Below are positions 17,008 to 25,999 of a DNA stretch of 37,029 nucleotides, piece after piece (position 1 is the stretch's first letter; each line of letters begins with the position of its first letter). The DNA comes from Halanaerobiales bacterium (GTDB taxonomy: Bacteria > Bacillota > Halanaerobiia > Halanaerobiales > M55B127): the NCBI GenBank assembly GCA_021736945.1, contig JAIPEX010000014.1, positions 1-37,029 on the forward strand. Reading direction: 5' to 3'. Both the position numbers and the translations under genes were made by a program. The notes beneath the pieces are model-generated. The model saw only the letters and a list, made by a program, of their open reading frames with translations, was not told the DNA's origin and ran no database searches.

Positions 17008-19302
17008 ATGGATTTTAAGCATGTTAATAAGTCTGAAAAAAGAGTAGATGTTTATGAAAAAGTGACCGGTAAAGCTAAATACGGTGCTGATATGAAATTC
17101 CAGGATATGCTACATGCAAAAGTTTTATATACTGAATATCCTTATGCAAAAATAAAGAATATTGATACAAGTAAAGCTGAAAAGCAGCCGGGAGTTAAAG
17201 CTGTTATTACAGCGGAAGATATTCCCAATAATGAATTCGGTGTAATTATTGAAAACCAGCAGGTATTGGCCAAAGAAAAAGCTCTATATATTGGCGATGG
17301 AATAGCTGTAGTTGCAGCTGAAACTGCTAGACAAGCAAAAAATGCTGTTGAAATGATAGAGGTTGAATATGAAGAATTAGAGGGAATTTATGACCCTCTC
17401 AAATCAAAACAAGAAGATTCTCAATTAGTTCATGAAGATCTAGAGGATAATGAAGTCATTCATCATCCATTAAGAAAAGGTGATATTAAGAAAGGTTTTG
17501 AAAAGTCCGATGTAATAATCGAAAGAGAATATGATACTCCTTTCATTGAACAAGCTTATATAGAACCAGAGGCAGTAGTAGCAGTACCTTATCAAGAAAA
17601 TTCGACTGTGACAGTTTATGGTTCGGTTCAAAATCCGTTTGCAACCCAAAATGCTGTTGCAACAGTTTTACAAGAAGATCTAAATAAGGTTAGAGTAGTA
17701 CAAAATCATATGGGTGGAGCTTTTGGAGGAAAAGATGAAGTAATTTCTTCACTAGCAGCTCGTGCTTCTGTGTTAGCTTTAAAAACAGAACGACCTATTA
17801 GAATTGTTAATACAAGAGATGAATCTATAAAGGAAAGTTATAAAAGACACCCCTATAATATGAAATATAGAATTGGTGCTACTAAAGATGGTAAAATCCA
17901 AGCAATGGAAATAGAAGCAGTTGCAGACAGTGGAGCCTATGCCTGCCAGACTCCATTTGTAACCTGGAGATCTGTTGTTCAGGCTACTGGACCTTATGAA
18001 GTAGACAATGTTAAGACTGATACTTATGGTTATTATACTAACAATGTATATACCGGAGCAATGCGTGGTTATGGATCACCACCAATAATATTTGCTCAGG
18101 AATCATTAATGGATGAGTTAGCTGATGAACTAGATATGGATCCTGTTGAATTAAGAATAAAAAATATTTATCATAATAATTCAGTTACTGCCAGTGGACA
18201 AAAACTGGATAACCATGAAGTTAGTTTAGAAGAAGTTTTAACTAAAGCAGTAGATAAAAGTAACTTTGTAGAAAAGTTTAAAGAATATCAAAAAGAACAA
18301 CCTGGAGATAAGAAGCGTGGAATTGGACTTTCAATTAGTTTTAGAGGCTGTAGTTTAGGTGCTGAAGCAATTGATGCCGCGGGAATAATTCTCTCTCTTA
18401 AAAAAGATGGCAGTGTAACCCTTTATAGTGGCCTTGCTGAAAATGGCCAGGGGTTAAAGACTGTATACTCTCAAATTGCAGCAGAGGAATTAGGATTAGA
18501 TACTTCACAAGTAAACTTTATGGAAGTTGATACCTTAATTTCTCCTGATAGTGGTTCTACTGTTGCTTCCCGTGCTACTTTAATTGGAGGTAATGCTGTT
18601 AAAAAAGCAGCCGATAATTTAATTGATAAGATAAAAGAATATATCGCTGATAAATATGACCAAAAAGAAGAAGATATAGTTTTAAAAGATGGTGCAATTT
18701 ACGGGAAAAAAGATGTTGAAATCATGAAAATAACTGAAATGGCTGCCAAGGCAGCAATGGAAGGTGTTTATTTGACTACTTACGGCTGGTATGTTTCTCC
18801 TGATATTTCGTGGGATGAAGAAACTGGTCATGGTAATCCATATTTCACATATGTTTACGGCTGCCAGGTGGCTGAAGTTGAAGTTGATACCGGAACCGGT
18901 GAAATAGAAGTCCTAAATATGACAGCTGCTCATGATGTAGGACGAGCAATAAACCCCGCCAATGTAAAAGGTCAAATTTATGGTGGAGTATTAATGGGCT
19001 TAGGTTATGGTATTATGGAAGAAGTCGAAACAAATGAAGGATATATAGAAAACACAAACTTTGATGAATATATGATACCTACTGTGAAAGATATGCCGGA
19101 TATTGAACCCATTATCGTAGAAAATCCAGATCCTAATGGACCTTATGGTGCAAAATCAATTGGTGAGCCCACTTTAGAATTAGGAGCAGCAGCTATTGCA
19201 AATGCAGTAGCAAATGCTACTAATAAAAGAATTAGATCACTTCCTCTTAATCTTGAGAAAGTAATAGTTGGCAAGGATCTTACCAAAGGGGGAGATCATT
19301 AA
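17008..19302 (+). CDS. xdhA: Xanthine dehydrogenase-type molybdopterin subunit
   Basis: Catalytic subunit of a xanthine-oxidase-family hydroxylase, 764 residues. The molybdenum cofactor loops GGAFGGKDE (about 236-244) and GAMRGYG, the Q-loop GLAENGQGLKT, and the catalytic glutamate E720 in GPYGAKSIGEPT are all present. It hydroxylates purines such as hypoxanthine and xanthine with water as oxygen source. In anaerobes with SsnA and YgeY this enzyme usually carries labile selenium. AUG follows GGAGGTG. The FAD subunit gene overlaps its stop by 1 base (TAATG). Substrate assignment to purines rests on the adjacent deaminases and permease. No in-frame stop or selenocysteine codon is visible. Confidence 0.93.
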   Translation: MDFKHVNKSEKRVDVYEKVTGKAKYGADMKFQDMLHAKVLYTEYPYAKIKNIDTSKAEKQPGVKAVITAEDIPNNEFGVIIENQQVLAKEKALYIGDGIAVVAAETARQAKNAVEMIEVEYEELEGIYDPLKSKQEDSQLVHEDLEDNEVIHHPLRKGDIKKGFEKSDVIIEREYDTPFIEQAYIEPEAVVAVPYQENSTVTVYGSVQNPFATQNAVATVLQEDLNKVRVVQNHMGGAFGGKDEVISSLAARASVLALKTERPIRIVNTRDESIKESYKRHPYNMKYRIGATKDGKIQAMEIEAVADSGAYACQTPFVTWRSVVQATGPYEVDNVKTDTYGYYTNNVYTGAMRGYGSPPIIFAQESLMDELADELDMDPVELRIKNIYHNNSVTASGQKLDNHEVSLEEVLTKAVDKSNFVEKFKEYQKEQPGDKKRGIGLSISFRGCSLGAEAIDAAGIILSLKKDGSVTLYSGLAENGQGLKTVYSQIAAEELGLDTSQVNFMEVDTLISPDSGSTVASRATLIGGNAVKKAADNLIDKIKEYIADKYDQKEEDIVLKDGAIYGKKDVEIMKITEMAAKAAMEGVYLTTYGWYVSPDISWDEETGHGNPYFTYVYGCQVAEVEVDTGTGEIEVLNMTAAHDVGRAINPANVKGQIYGGVLMGLGYGIMEEVETNEGYIENTNFDEYMIPTVKDMPDIEPIIVENPDPNGPYGAKSIGEPTLELGAAAIANAVANATNKRIRSLPLNLEKVIVGKDLTKGGDH

Positions 19303-20171
19303 TGATAGAATTTGAAGCTTTAAAGGCCAATACTATTGATGAAGCAGTAAATATATTGGATGATAAAGAAAAAGAGGCAAAGATTGTTGCCGGTGGAACC
19401 GATTTGTTGGTCAGTATTCATAATGAAAATGAAGATCTAAAGGAACTTAATTATTTACTGGATATAAGTTCGGTAAAAGGTTTAGATATAATTGAGGATA
19501 ATGAAGACTATCTAAAATTAGGTGCCTTATGTACTCATAGTGAGATTATAGATTCTGTTTTAATAAATGAAAAGTTTCCTATTTTGAGGAAAGCTGCTCA
19601 AACAATAGGTTCGACACAAATCAGAAATCGTGGAACTGTAGGAGGTAATATTAATAATTCCTCTCCGGCAGCTGATCTAATAACTCCACTGATCGCTTTA
19701 GGAGCTACAGTTGTTTTGCATTCTAGCAGTGGGAAACGTGAATTACCATTAAGTGAATTTATTACAGGCCCCTATGAAAACAACCGCAAAGAAAATGAAA
19801 TATTAACCGCAGTAAAAATACCATATTTACCAACCGATTATTATAATAATTATCAAAAAGTTAAACGTAGACAAGCTGTTGCAATTGCAAGGATTAATCT
19901 TGCGGTCCTTACTGATATAGAGGATAATAAGTTTAAAGATATAAGGATTGCCTTTGGATCAGCAACTCCAACAGCGATACGTTTCAGCGAGATTGAAAAA
20001 GAGCTAGAAAATAAAAACATTAATGATATAGATTATGATGAGATTAAAGAGAAAACAGGTCAGGAAATGGTAAATATTACAGGCGAAAGATGGTCTACTC
20101 CTTATAAGAAGCCTGTAGTGGGGAATCTTTTAAAGAGAGCCCTCCAAGAAATAATTAAGGAGGTGCAGTAA
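19302..20171 (+). CDS. xdhB: Xanthine dehydrogenase-type FAD subunit
   Basis: Medium subunit that accepts electrons from the 2Fe-2S subunit onto FAD and passes them to NAD or another acceptor. The 289-residue protein has the PCMH-type FAD motifs VAGGTDLLVSIHNE near residue 30 and TIGSTQIRNRGTVGGNINNSSPAAD around 100-125, and the CO-dehydrogenase flavoprotein C-terminal domain. Starts and stops overlap by TAATG on both sides, so the three subunit genes are translationally coupled. AAGGGGGAG near the end of xdhA is the ribosome binding site. The extra 4Fe-4S insertion found in 4-hydroxybenzoyl-CoA reductases is absent. Confidence 0.94.
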   Translation: MIEFEALKANTIDEAVNILDDKEKEAKIVAGGTDLLVSIHNENEDLKELNYLLDISSVKGLDIIEDNEDYLKLGALCTHSEIIDSVLINEKFPILRKAAQTIGSTQIRNRGTVGGNINNSSPAADLITPLIALGATVVLHSSSGKRELPLSEFITGPYENNRKENEILTAVKIPYLPTDYYNNYQKVKRRQAVAIARINLAVLTDIEDNKFKDIRIAFGSATPTAIRFSEIEKELENKNINDIDYDEIKEKTGQEMVNITGERWSTPYKKPVVGNLLKRALQEIIKEVQ

Positions 20172-20647
20172 TGCAAAAAATAGATGTTACTTTAACGGTC
20201 AATAAGAAAAAACATACAGTTACAGTTGAACCTGATGAAAGATTACTTGATACCCTCCGAGACAGACTTAATTTAACAGGAGTTAAAGAAGGTTGTAGTA
20301 TAGGAGAGTGTGGAGCTTGTACCGTTATATTAGATGGGAAAGCTATCAACTCCTGTATGGTGTATACTTTTCAGATCGATGGGAGTGAGGTCTTAACTGT
20401 AGAAGGGTTAGAAACTAATGGTACATTAGACCCTTTACAAGAGGCCTTTATTGATCAACAGGCAGTCCAGTGTGGATTTTGCACTCCTGGAATGTTGATG
20501 TCTGCTAAGGCGTTGTTAAATGAAAACCCTAATCCTGATCGAGACGAAATCAAAACAGCAATTGAAGGTAATCTTTGTAGATGTACAGGTTACCAGCAAA
20601 TTATAGAGGCTATCGAAAGTGCTGCAAATCAAGATAGGAGTGAATAA
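20171..20647 (+). CDS. xdhC: Xanthine dehydrogenase-type 2Fe-2S subunit
   Basis: Small subunit with two 2Fe-2S clusters that carries electrons from molybdenum to FAD. In 158 residues the plant-ferredoxin-type cluster uses C42, C47, C50 and C62 (GCSIGECGAC...SC), and the helical-domain cluster uses C101, C104, C136 and C138 (CGFC...LCRC). Both sets are complete. AGGAGGTG precedes the ATG, and the gene overlaps the FAD subunit by 1 base. The symbol follows E. coli use, where XdhC is the Fe-S subunit; it is not the XdhC-type Mo-cofactor insertase, which I do not find here. Confidence 0.95.
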   Translation: MQKIDVTLTVNKKKHTVTVEPDERLLDTLRDRLNLTGVKEGCSIGECGACTVILDGKAINSCMVYTFQIDGSEVLTVEGLETNGTLDPLQEAFIDQQAVQCGFCTPGMLMSAKALLNENPNPDRDEIKTAIEGNLCRCTGYQQIIEAIESAANQDRSE

Positions 20648-20649
20648 CA

Positions 20650-22017
20650 ATGTCTAGGATTTTAATTAAAGACATTAAAGAGTTAATAACAATGGATGAG
20701 AATAGAAAGAGATATAAAAATATAGATCTATTAATTGAAGATGAAGAGATAAAGCAAATTGATAAAAATATTGAAATTGATTTAAAAGAAACTGATGAAA
20801 TAATTGAAGCCGGGGATTATTTTGTTTTTCCCGGCTTAATCAATACTCACCACCATTTTTATCAAACACTAACCAGAAATATTCCTGAAGCTCAAGGTGT
20901 AGAGCTTTTCAACTGGCTTAAATTTCTCTATCCAATTTGGGCTAAATTAACTCCCGAAGCAGTTTATTATAGTACTTTATTAGCGTCAGCTGAATTATTA
21001 AAAACAGGTTGTACTACAAGTGCAGACCATTTTTATGTATTTCCTGAAAACCAAGAGGATAACTTAATAGATCATCAATTTAAGGCAGCTGAGAAGATCG
21101 GTATTAGATTTCATGGTAGTAGAGGAAGTATGTCATTGAGTGAGGAAGATGGAGGCTTACCGCCTGCTTCTGTTGTACAATCCGAAGAAGAGATTTTAAA
21201 AGATTCACAACGAGTAATTGACAAATTTCATGATGACAGTAAATTTGCCATGCAGAGAGTAGTCTTATCTCCATGTTCACCTTTCTCAGTATCAATGGAT
21301 TTAATGAAAGAATCTATAAAATTAGCGCGCCAGAATAATGTTTTAAGTCATACCCATTTAGCAGAAACATTAGATGAAAATCAATACTGTGTTGATTCTT
21401 TTGGAAAAAGGCCTTTAAAATTAATGGAAGACTTAGATTGGCTAGGTGAAGATGTCTGGTTTGCCCACGGCGTTCATTTTAATGAATTTGAAATTGCTAA
21501 ACTAGCGGAAACTAAAACAGGGGTTTCACATTGCCCTGCTTCTAATATGAAACTTTCTTCAGGAGTAGCAAATATACCTTTTATGTTAAAAAATGAGATG
21601 CCTGTTAGTTTAGCAGTGGATGGCAGTGCGAGCAATGATGCTTCCAATATGATTCTAGAATTAAAACTTGCTTATCTATTACACAAAGCTTTCCACGGTA
21701 TAGATAGTATTGTCTCCGAAGATATTTTATCTATTGCGACAAATGGTGGAAGAGATGTCTTAAATCAACCTGAAATAGGTAGTATCGAAAAAGGTAAAGC
21801 CGCGGATTTAATTATGGTACGTAGCAATCGCTTAGGTTTTGCGGGAGGGCAGAGTGACCCAGTAGAAGCCCTTGTTAATACCGGGACAACTCAAGAAGTA
21901 GATTATAATATAGTAAATGGTAAAATTGTAGTACGCGAAGGAAAATTAACAACTATTAATGAAGATAATATAATAGAAAAGCACAATCAAATTGCAGAAA
22001 AGCTTTTGCATAACTAA
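20650..22017 (+). CDS. 8-oxoguanine deaminase-like amidohydrolase
   Basis: Zinc amidohydrolase of 455 residues. Metal and catalytic residues are visible as HHH 67-69 in NTHHHFYQ, H234/H236 in SHTHLAET, HGVHF, and D324 in VDGSASND. The DGSASND signature and the HFYQTLTRN segment are shared with 8-oxoguanine deaminases (Pseudomonas PA0142 type) and the related hydroxyatrazine hydrolases. The probable reaction is 8-oxoguanine to urate plus ammonia. This joins the guanine branch to the xanthine-dehydrogenase branch and explains its place right after xdhABC. AGGAGTGA precedes the ATG at 20650. Guanine itself as substrate cannot be ruled out. Confidence 0.86.
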   Translation: MSRILIKDIKELITMDENRKRYKNIDLLIEDEEIKQIDKNIEIDLKETDEIIEAGDYFVFPGLINTHHHFYQTLTRNIPEAQGVELFNWLKFLYPIWAKLTPEAVYYSTLLASAELLKTGCTTSADHFYVFPENQEDNLIDHQFKAAEKIGIRFHGSRGSMSLSEEDGGLPPASVVQSEEEILKDSQRVIDKFHDDSKFAMQRVVLSPCSPFSVSMDLMKESIKLARQNNVLSHTHLAETLDENQYCVDSFGKRPLKLMEDLDWLGEDVWFAHGVHFNEFEIAKLAETKTGVSHCPASNMKLSSGVANIPFMLKNEMPVSLAVDGSASNDASNMILELKLAYLLHKAFHGIDSIVSEDILSIATNGGRDVLNQPEIGSIEKGKAADLIMVRSNRLGFAGGQSDPVEALVNTGTTQEVDYNIVNGKIVVREGKLTTINEDNIIEKHNQIAEKLLHN

Positions 22018-22029
22018 GGGGGGTTATAA

Positions 22030-23361
22030 TTGAAGCTTTATGGTAACGGTGTTTTAATAACTTTAAATTCAAAAGACCCTGTAATTAAAGATGGAGCAAT
22101 ACTAATCGATGATGATATAATAAAAGATTATGGAAAAACAGAAAGCCTAAAAAGAAAATATCCAAAAGCAGAATACTTGGATGTAGAGGGTAAAGTAATT
22201 ATGCCTGGTATGATTAATAGTCATATGCATTTTTATAGTACTTTTGCACGTGGGATGGATTTAAAGACTGATATCCCTCCCCAGAATTTTGAGGAAATAT
22301 TAGAAAAGTTATGGTGGCGTTTAGATGAAACTATGAATAGTGAAGATATCTATTATAGTACTCTTTATGCCTTAATTGATAGCATAAGAAACGGAACGAC
22401 AACAATTTTTGACCATCATGCTAGTTACGGCTACATTGAAAGTAGTCTGGATGTTATAGCAGAAGCAGTAACAAAATCGAACTTACGCGCTAATTTGTCT
22501 TATGAGATATCAGATCGTCACGGTAAGGAAAAATCTAAAAAAGCAATAGAAGAAAATAAAAGGTTTATTAATCGTACTAAGTCATTGAATAATGATTTCA
22601 TAACACCATCTATTGGATTACATGCTTCCTTTACCTTAGAGGATGAAACATTAAAAGAAGTTGCTGAATTGGCTGAAAGTACAAATACTCCAATGCATTT
22701 CCATGCCGCTGAAGGGGCTATTGATGAAATAAACAGCCGCAAACGAGGTTATAAAAACCTTGCAGACCGATTAGAGAAACTAAATATATTAAAGAAAGAT
22801 TCTCTGGCAATTCATGGTGTGCATCTATCAGAAGCTGAGTATCAAATTTTGGCTGAAAATGATGTCTATTTAATCCATAACCCAGAGTCAAACATGGGTA
22901 ATGCAGTAGGAGCAATTAACCTTAAAAAAGCTTTAGATAAAGATTTGACAGTAGGGTTAGGAACAGATGGATATACAACAGATATGTTTGAAAGTATAAA
23001 TGTAGCAGATTTACTTCAAAAACATGATAATTCTGACCCTAATTTAGGTGGGGATGATATAAGAAAAATAGTGTTTGAAAACAATAGGAAAATAGCTCAG
23101 AAATATTTCGATAAGAAACTTGGTATTATTGAAAAAAATGCTCCAGCAGATGTAATTATGTTGGACTATAAAGCACCAACCCCTATTAATAAAGACAATT
23201 ATTTTTATCATGTTGTATTTGGTTTTAATGGTGGACTTGTTGATACGACTATAGTAAATGGGAATGTACTGATGGAAAATCAGGAGGTGAAGGTATTAGA
23301 TTATGAAAAAACAATCCAAAAATGTCAAAAACAAGCCAGGGATTTCTGGAAAAGATTCTGA
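22030..23361 (+). CDS. ssnA: Putative aminohydrolase SsnA
   Basis: Amidohydrolase of 443 residues, of the SsnA family linked to selenium-dependent Mo hydroxylases. HMH (H65, H67 in NSHMHFYSTFARGMDL), FHAAEG, HGVHLSE, and LGTDGYTTDMFE give the usual metal and catalytic residues. The family is thought to deaminate a purine such as guanine, but its substrate here is not known. The start codon is TTG, with AGGGGGG upstream. Its 3' end overlaps the next gene by 59 bases, suggesting tight coupling. It and the preceding deaminase are paralogous in fold but clearly different families, so they probably serve different purines. Confidence 0.88.
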   Translation: MKLYGNGVLITLNSKDPVIKDGAILIDDDIIKDYGKTESLKRKYPKAEYLDVEGKVIMPGMINSHMHFYSTFARGMDLKTDIPPQNFEEILEKLWWRLDETMNSEDIYYSTLYALIDSIRNGTTTIFDHHASYGYIESSLDVIAEAVTKSNLRANLSYEISDRHGKEKSKKAIEENKRFINRTKSLNNDFITPSIGLHASFTLEDETLKEVAELAESTNTPMHFHAAEGAIDEINSRKRGYKNLADRLEKLNILKKDSLAIHGVHLSEAEYQILAENDVYLIHNPESNMGNAVGAINLKKALDKDLTVGLGTDGYTTDMFESINVADLLQKHDNSDPNLGGDDIRKIVFENNRKIAQKYFDKKLGIIEKNAPADVIMLDYKAPTPINKDNYFYHVVFGFNGGLVDTTIVNGNVLMENQEVKVLDYEKTIQKCQKQARDFWKRF

Positions 23362-24208
23362 TAAATATTTTAGACCCGAAAGTAAAGAAGAGTTAGTTAA
23401 GATTTTAGAAAAACATGATGATGAGTTGACAGTTATTGCTGGTGGTACTGATCTTTTAGTAGCAAATTATAAGAATCTATATAAAATAGATAAATGGCTT
23501 GATTTAAATTGGTTGGACAGTTTTAAAGAAATAAAGTTTTTTGACGATAAAGTTGAAATTGGTTCCATGGTAACTCATGAAAGGCTGGATAAACTTGATC
23601 AAATAAAGGAACATTTTCCTGTTATTCAAGAGGCAGCGGCTGATGTTGGTTCACCCCAGATTAGAAGCCGGGGTACAATTGGTGGAAATATTGTGACTTC
23701 ATCACCAGCTGGTGATTTATTACCTCCTCTTTTAGTATATGATGCTAAGCTTAAAATAATTTCAAAAGATGGAGAAAAAATAGTAGATGCCAATGAATTT
23801 TTCACAGGGCCTAAACAGAATGTATTAGAAAGTGGAGAACTTGTAGAAAAAATAATTCTTCCTTTTGAAGATAATGAATCACGGGGAGCCTGGGTTAAAA
23901 TAGGAAAAAGAAAAGCATTGGTTATATCTTCAATAAGTTTAGCTCTTAATCTAGTATTTAATGATGATAATGAAATTATTGATGCAAAGTTTTGTGTGGG
24001 TTCAGCGGCTCCAGTTCCACTTCGAATTGAAAAAGCTGAACAAAATTTAAAAAATAAGAAAATTAAAAAGATTAAAATAGAAGAAGTAGCCCAAATTGTA
24101 TCAGATGAGATCTCACCTATTGATGATATTAGAGGAACAGCAGCTTATCGTAAAAAAGTTGCATTTAATATAACAAAAAGCGCCTTACAAGAGGTGATTA
24201 ACCAATGA
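23303..24208 (+). CDS. ndhF: FAD subunit of second Mo hydroxylase (NdhF-like)
   Basis: FAD-binding medium subunit of a second xanthine-oxidase-family enzyme, 301 residues. FAD motifs are VIAGGTDLLVANYKN (about residue 47-61) and DVGSPQIRSRGTIGGNIVTSSPAGD (about 115-138). The ATG at 23303 lies inside the end of ssnA, 12 bases after AGGAGGTGA, and no other plausible start exists before the conserved domain. The result is a lysine- and asparagine-rich N-terminal extension of about 20 residues. It is followed by a 2Fe-2S gene overlapping by 4 bases. The gene order FAD, Fe-S, Mo-large, Mo-medium is that of the nicotinate dehydrogenase genes of Eubacterium barkeri. The symbol reflects architecture, not proven substrate. 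Confidence 0.88.
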   Translation: MKKQSKNVKNKPGISGKDSDKYFRPESKEELVKILEKHDDELTVIAGGTDLLVANYKNLYKIDKWLDLNWLDSFKEIKFFDDKVEIGSMVTHERLDKLDQIKEHFPVIQEAAADVGSPQIRSRGTIGGNIVTSSPAGDLLPPLLVYDAKLKIISKDGEKIVDANEFFTGPKQNVLESGELVEKIILPFEDNESRGAWVKIGKRKALVISSISLALNLVFNDDNEIIDAKFCVGSAAPVPLRIEKAEQNLKNKKIKKIKIEEVAQIVSDEISPIDDIRGTAAYRKKVAFNITKSALQEVINQ

Positions 24209-24687
24209 AGATAAGTTTAACAGTAAATGGAGAAAAAAGAGAACTTGATGTTAAACCAGAAACAAGATTACTTGATTTAATAAGAGACGATCTAGGTTTA
24301 ACAGGTACTAAAGAAGGTTGTGGAAAAGGAGAATGTGGGGCCTGTACTGTAATTATGAACAACAAGGTAGTTGCTTCTTGTTTGGTATTAGCACCACAAG
24401 CTGATGGAGCTGACATAAAGACTATTGAAGGGTTAGGTGGAAAAAATAAACTTCATCCCTTACAACAGTCCTTTATTGAAAAAGGTGCTGTTCAGTGTGG
24501 TTTCTGTATTCCGGGGATGATAATGTCCAGTAAAAAGTTACTTGATGAAAATATTAATCCTACCGATGAAGATATAAAAAGAGGTTTATCGGGGAATATA
24601 TGTAGGTGTACGGGTTATGTAAAAATAATTGATGCAGTTAAAGATGCAGCCCACAAAATTAAAAGTGGGGGTGAAGAGAATGTCTAA
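24205..24687 (+). CDS. ndhS: 2Fe-2S subunit of second Mo hydroxylase (NdhS-like)
   Basis: Small electron-transfer subunit, 160 residues. Cluster ligands are complete: C39, C44, C47, C59 (GCGKGECGAC...SC) and C98, C101, C133, C135 (CGFC...ICRC). It overlaps the FAD gene by ATGA, and its last 8 bases overlap the start of the large Mo subunit. It is about as similar in layout to the first 2Fe-2S subunit as expected for a paralogous set, and both sets appear functional. The ribosome binding site is AAGAGGTG in the end of the FAD gene. Confidence 0.92.
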   Translation: MKISLTVNGEKRELDVKPETRLLDLIRDDLGLTGTKEGCGKGECGACTVIMNNKVVASCLVLAPQADGADIKTIEGLGGKNKLHPLQQSFIEKGAVQCGFCIPGMIMSSKKLLDENINPTDEDIKRGLSGNICRCTGYVKIIDAVKDAAHKIKSGGEENV

Positions 24688-25999
24688 AAAATATGTAGGA
24701 AAAGATGTGCTTAAGGTTGATGCCAAGGATAAAGTTACCGGGGAAGCTCAATATCCATCCGATTTAAAATTTGAGGATTACTTACATGTTAAGATCAAAA
24801 GAGCAAGTTATCCTCATGCTATTTTGAAAAAAATTGATGTGAGTAAAGCAAAACGAGTCGAAGGAGTTGTGGATATTCTTACTGAAAAGGATTATCCGGA
24901 CTTAAATAAATTTGGTTTGATAATAAAAGATCAACCTGTGTTGGTCAAAGAAGGAGAAAAAATGCGGTTTATGGGTGATGCTTTGGCAATTATTATTGCT
25001 GAAACAGAAGAGGCCGCATTAAAAGCAAGAGATAAAATAGAAGTTGAAGTAGAAAAACTAGAAGTTATCTCAGATCCCCATCGGGCGTTAGAAAAAGATG
25101 CTCCTACTATTCATAATGATATAGAAGATCTTTGCACAAATTATGTTGATCCTGAAGTAGGTAAGCAAAATATATTAATGGATCACCATCTAGAAAAAGG
25201 TGATATAGAAAAGGGATTTGAAGATGCTGACTTTATAGTTGAAAATGAATACCAGACTCAGCATATTGATCAACTTCCTATTCAAAATGAAGCTGGATAT
25301 GCTTTATATGATGAAAACAATGATGTTATAAAGATCTGGGCAGCTTCACAATGGTTACATGATACACAAGCAGATGTTGCTCAATCAATAAATCTTCCCA
25401 AAGAAAAAGTTAGAATAATTCAAACAGCAATTGGTGGTGCTTTTGGTAAAAAAGAGGATGTTTCTGTTCACATTCACCTTGCTCTAGCAGCTAGACATAC
25501 TAAACGTCCTGTTAAACTAGTCTATACCAGAGAAGAATCAATGATTTCACAGTCAAAAAGGCATCCTCTTACAATTAAAGCCAAAACTGGTGTTACCAAT
25601 GATGGTTATTTAACAGCCTGGCAGGTAAAAGTTATTGGTGATGCAGGTGCTTATGCTTCAAGTAGTCCTGCTGTAGTTCATAAAGGTATGTATCATTGTA
25701 CAGGACCATATAATGTTCCAAATGTAAGAGGCGATTCTTATGCTGTATATACAAATAATACTTATGGTGGAGCTATGAGAGGTTTTGGTACAACTCAAAT
25801 GGCATTTGCCTATGAATCTCAGATTGATATAATAGCGCATAAATTGGATATGGATCCTGCTCAGTTTAGATATCAAAATGCATATGAGATAGGTTCAACT
25901 ACTCCCAATGGACAGAAGCTAGGTAAAAGTGTTAATTTAAAAAGAACAATTGAATCTGCCACTGATCTTGCACAATGGGAGGGGGAGATTAGCGAATGA
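24680..25999 (+). CDS. ndhL: Large Mo subunit, N-terminal half (NdhL-like)
   Basis: Encodes the N-terminal half of a molybdopterin subunit, 439 residues, with the loops GGAFGKKED and GAMRGFGTTQM for cofactor binding. I start it at the ATG at 24680, after GGGGTGAAGAG; the ATG at 24629 would add 17 poorly conserved residues inside the Fe-S gene. It ends after DLAQWEGEISE, where one-piece homologues continue into the second half. The next gene starts at 25996 (ATGA overlap). A split in this order is known for the 50-kDa and 37-kDa subunits NdhL and NdhM of E. barkeri nicotinate dehydrogenase. The substrate here is unknown; purine context favours a purine. Confidence 0.88.
   Translation: MSKKYVGKDVLKVDAKDKVTGEAQYPSDLKFEDYLHVKIKRASYPHAILKKIDVSKAKRVEGVVDILTEKDYPDLNKFGLIIKDQPVLVKEGEKMRFMGDALAIIIAETEEAALKARDKIEVEVEKLEVISDPHRALEKDAPTIHNDIEDLCTNYVDPEVGKQNILMDHHLEKGDIEKGFEDADFIVENEYQTQHIDQLPIQNEAGYALYDENNDVIKIWAASQWLHDTQADVAQSINLPKEKVRIIQTAIGGAFGKKEDVSVHIHLALAARHTKRPVKLVYTREESMISQSKRHPLTIKAKTGVTNDGYLTAWQVKVIGDAGAYASSSPAVVHKGMYHCTGPYNVPNVRGDSYAVYTNNTYGGAMRGFGTTQMAFAYESQIDIIAHKLDMDPAQFRYQNAYEIGSTTPNGQKLGKSVNLKRTIESATDLAQWEGEISE

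Noticed and set aside
25997-25999. Selenocysteine read-through at the TGA that ends the NdhL-like gene
   Set aside because: Reading through gives only nine codons before TAA, and the second half of the protein is in another frame with its own start. Selenium in this enzyme family is a labile cofactor atom, not selenocysteine.
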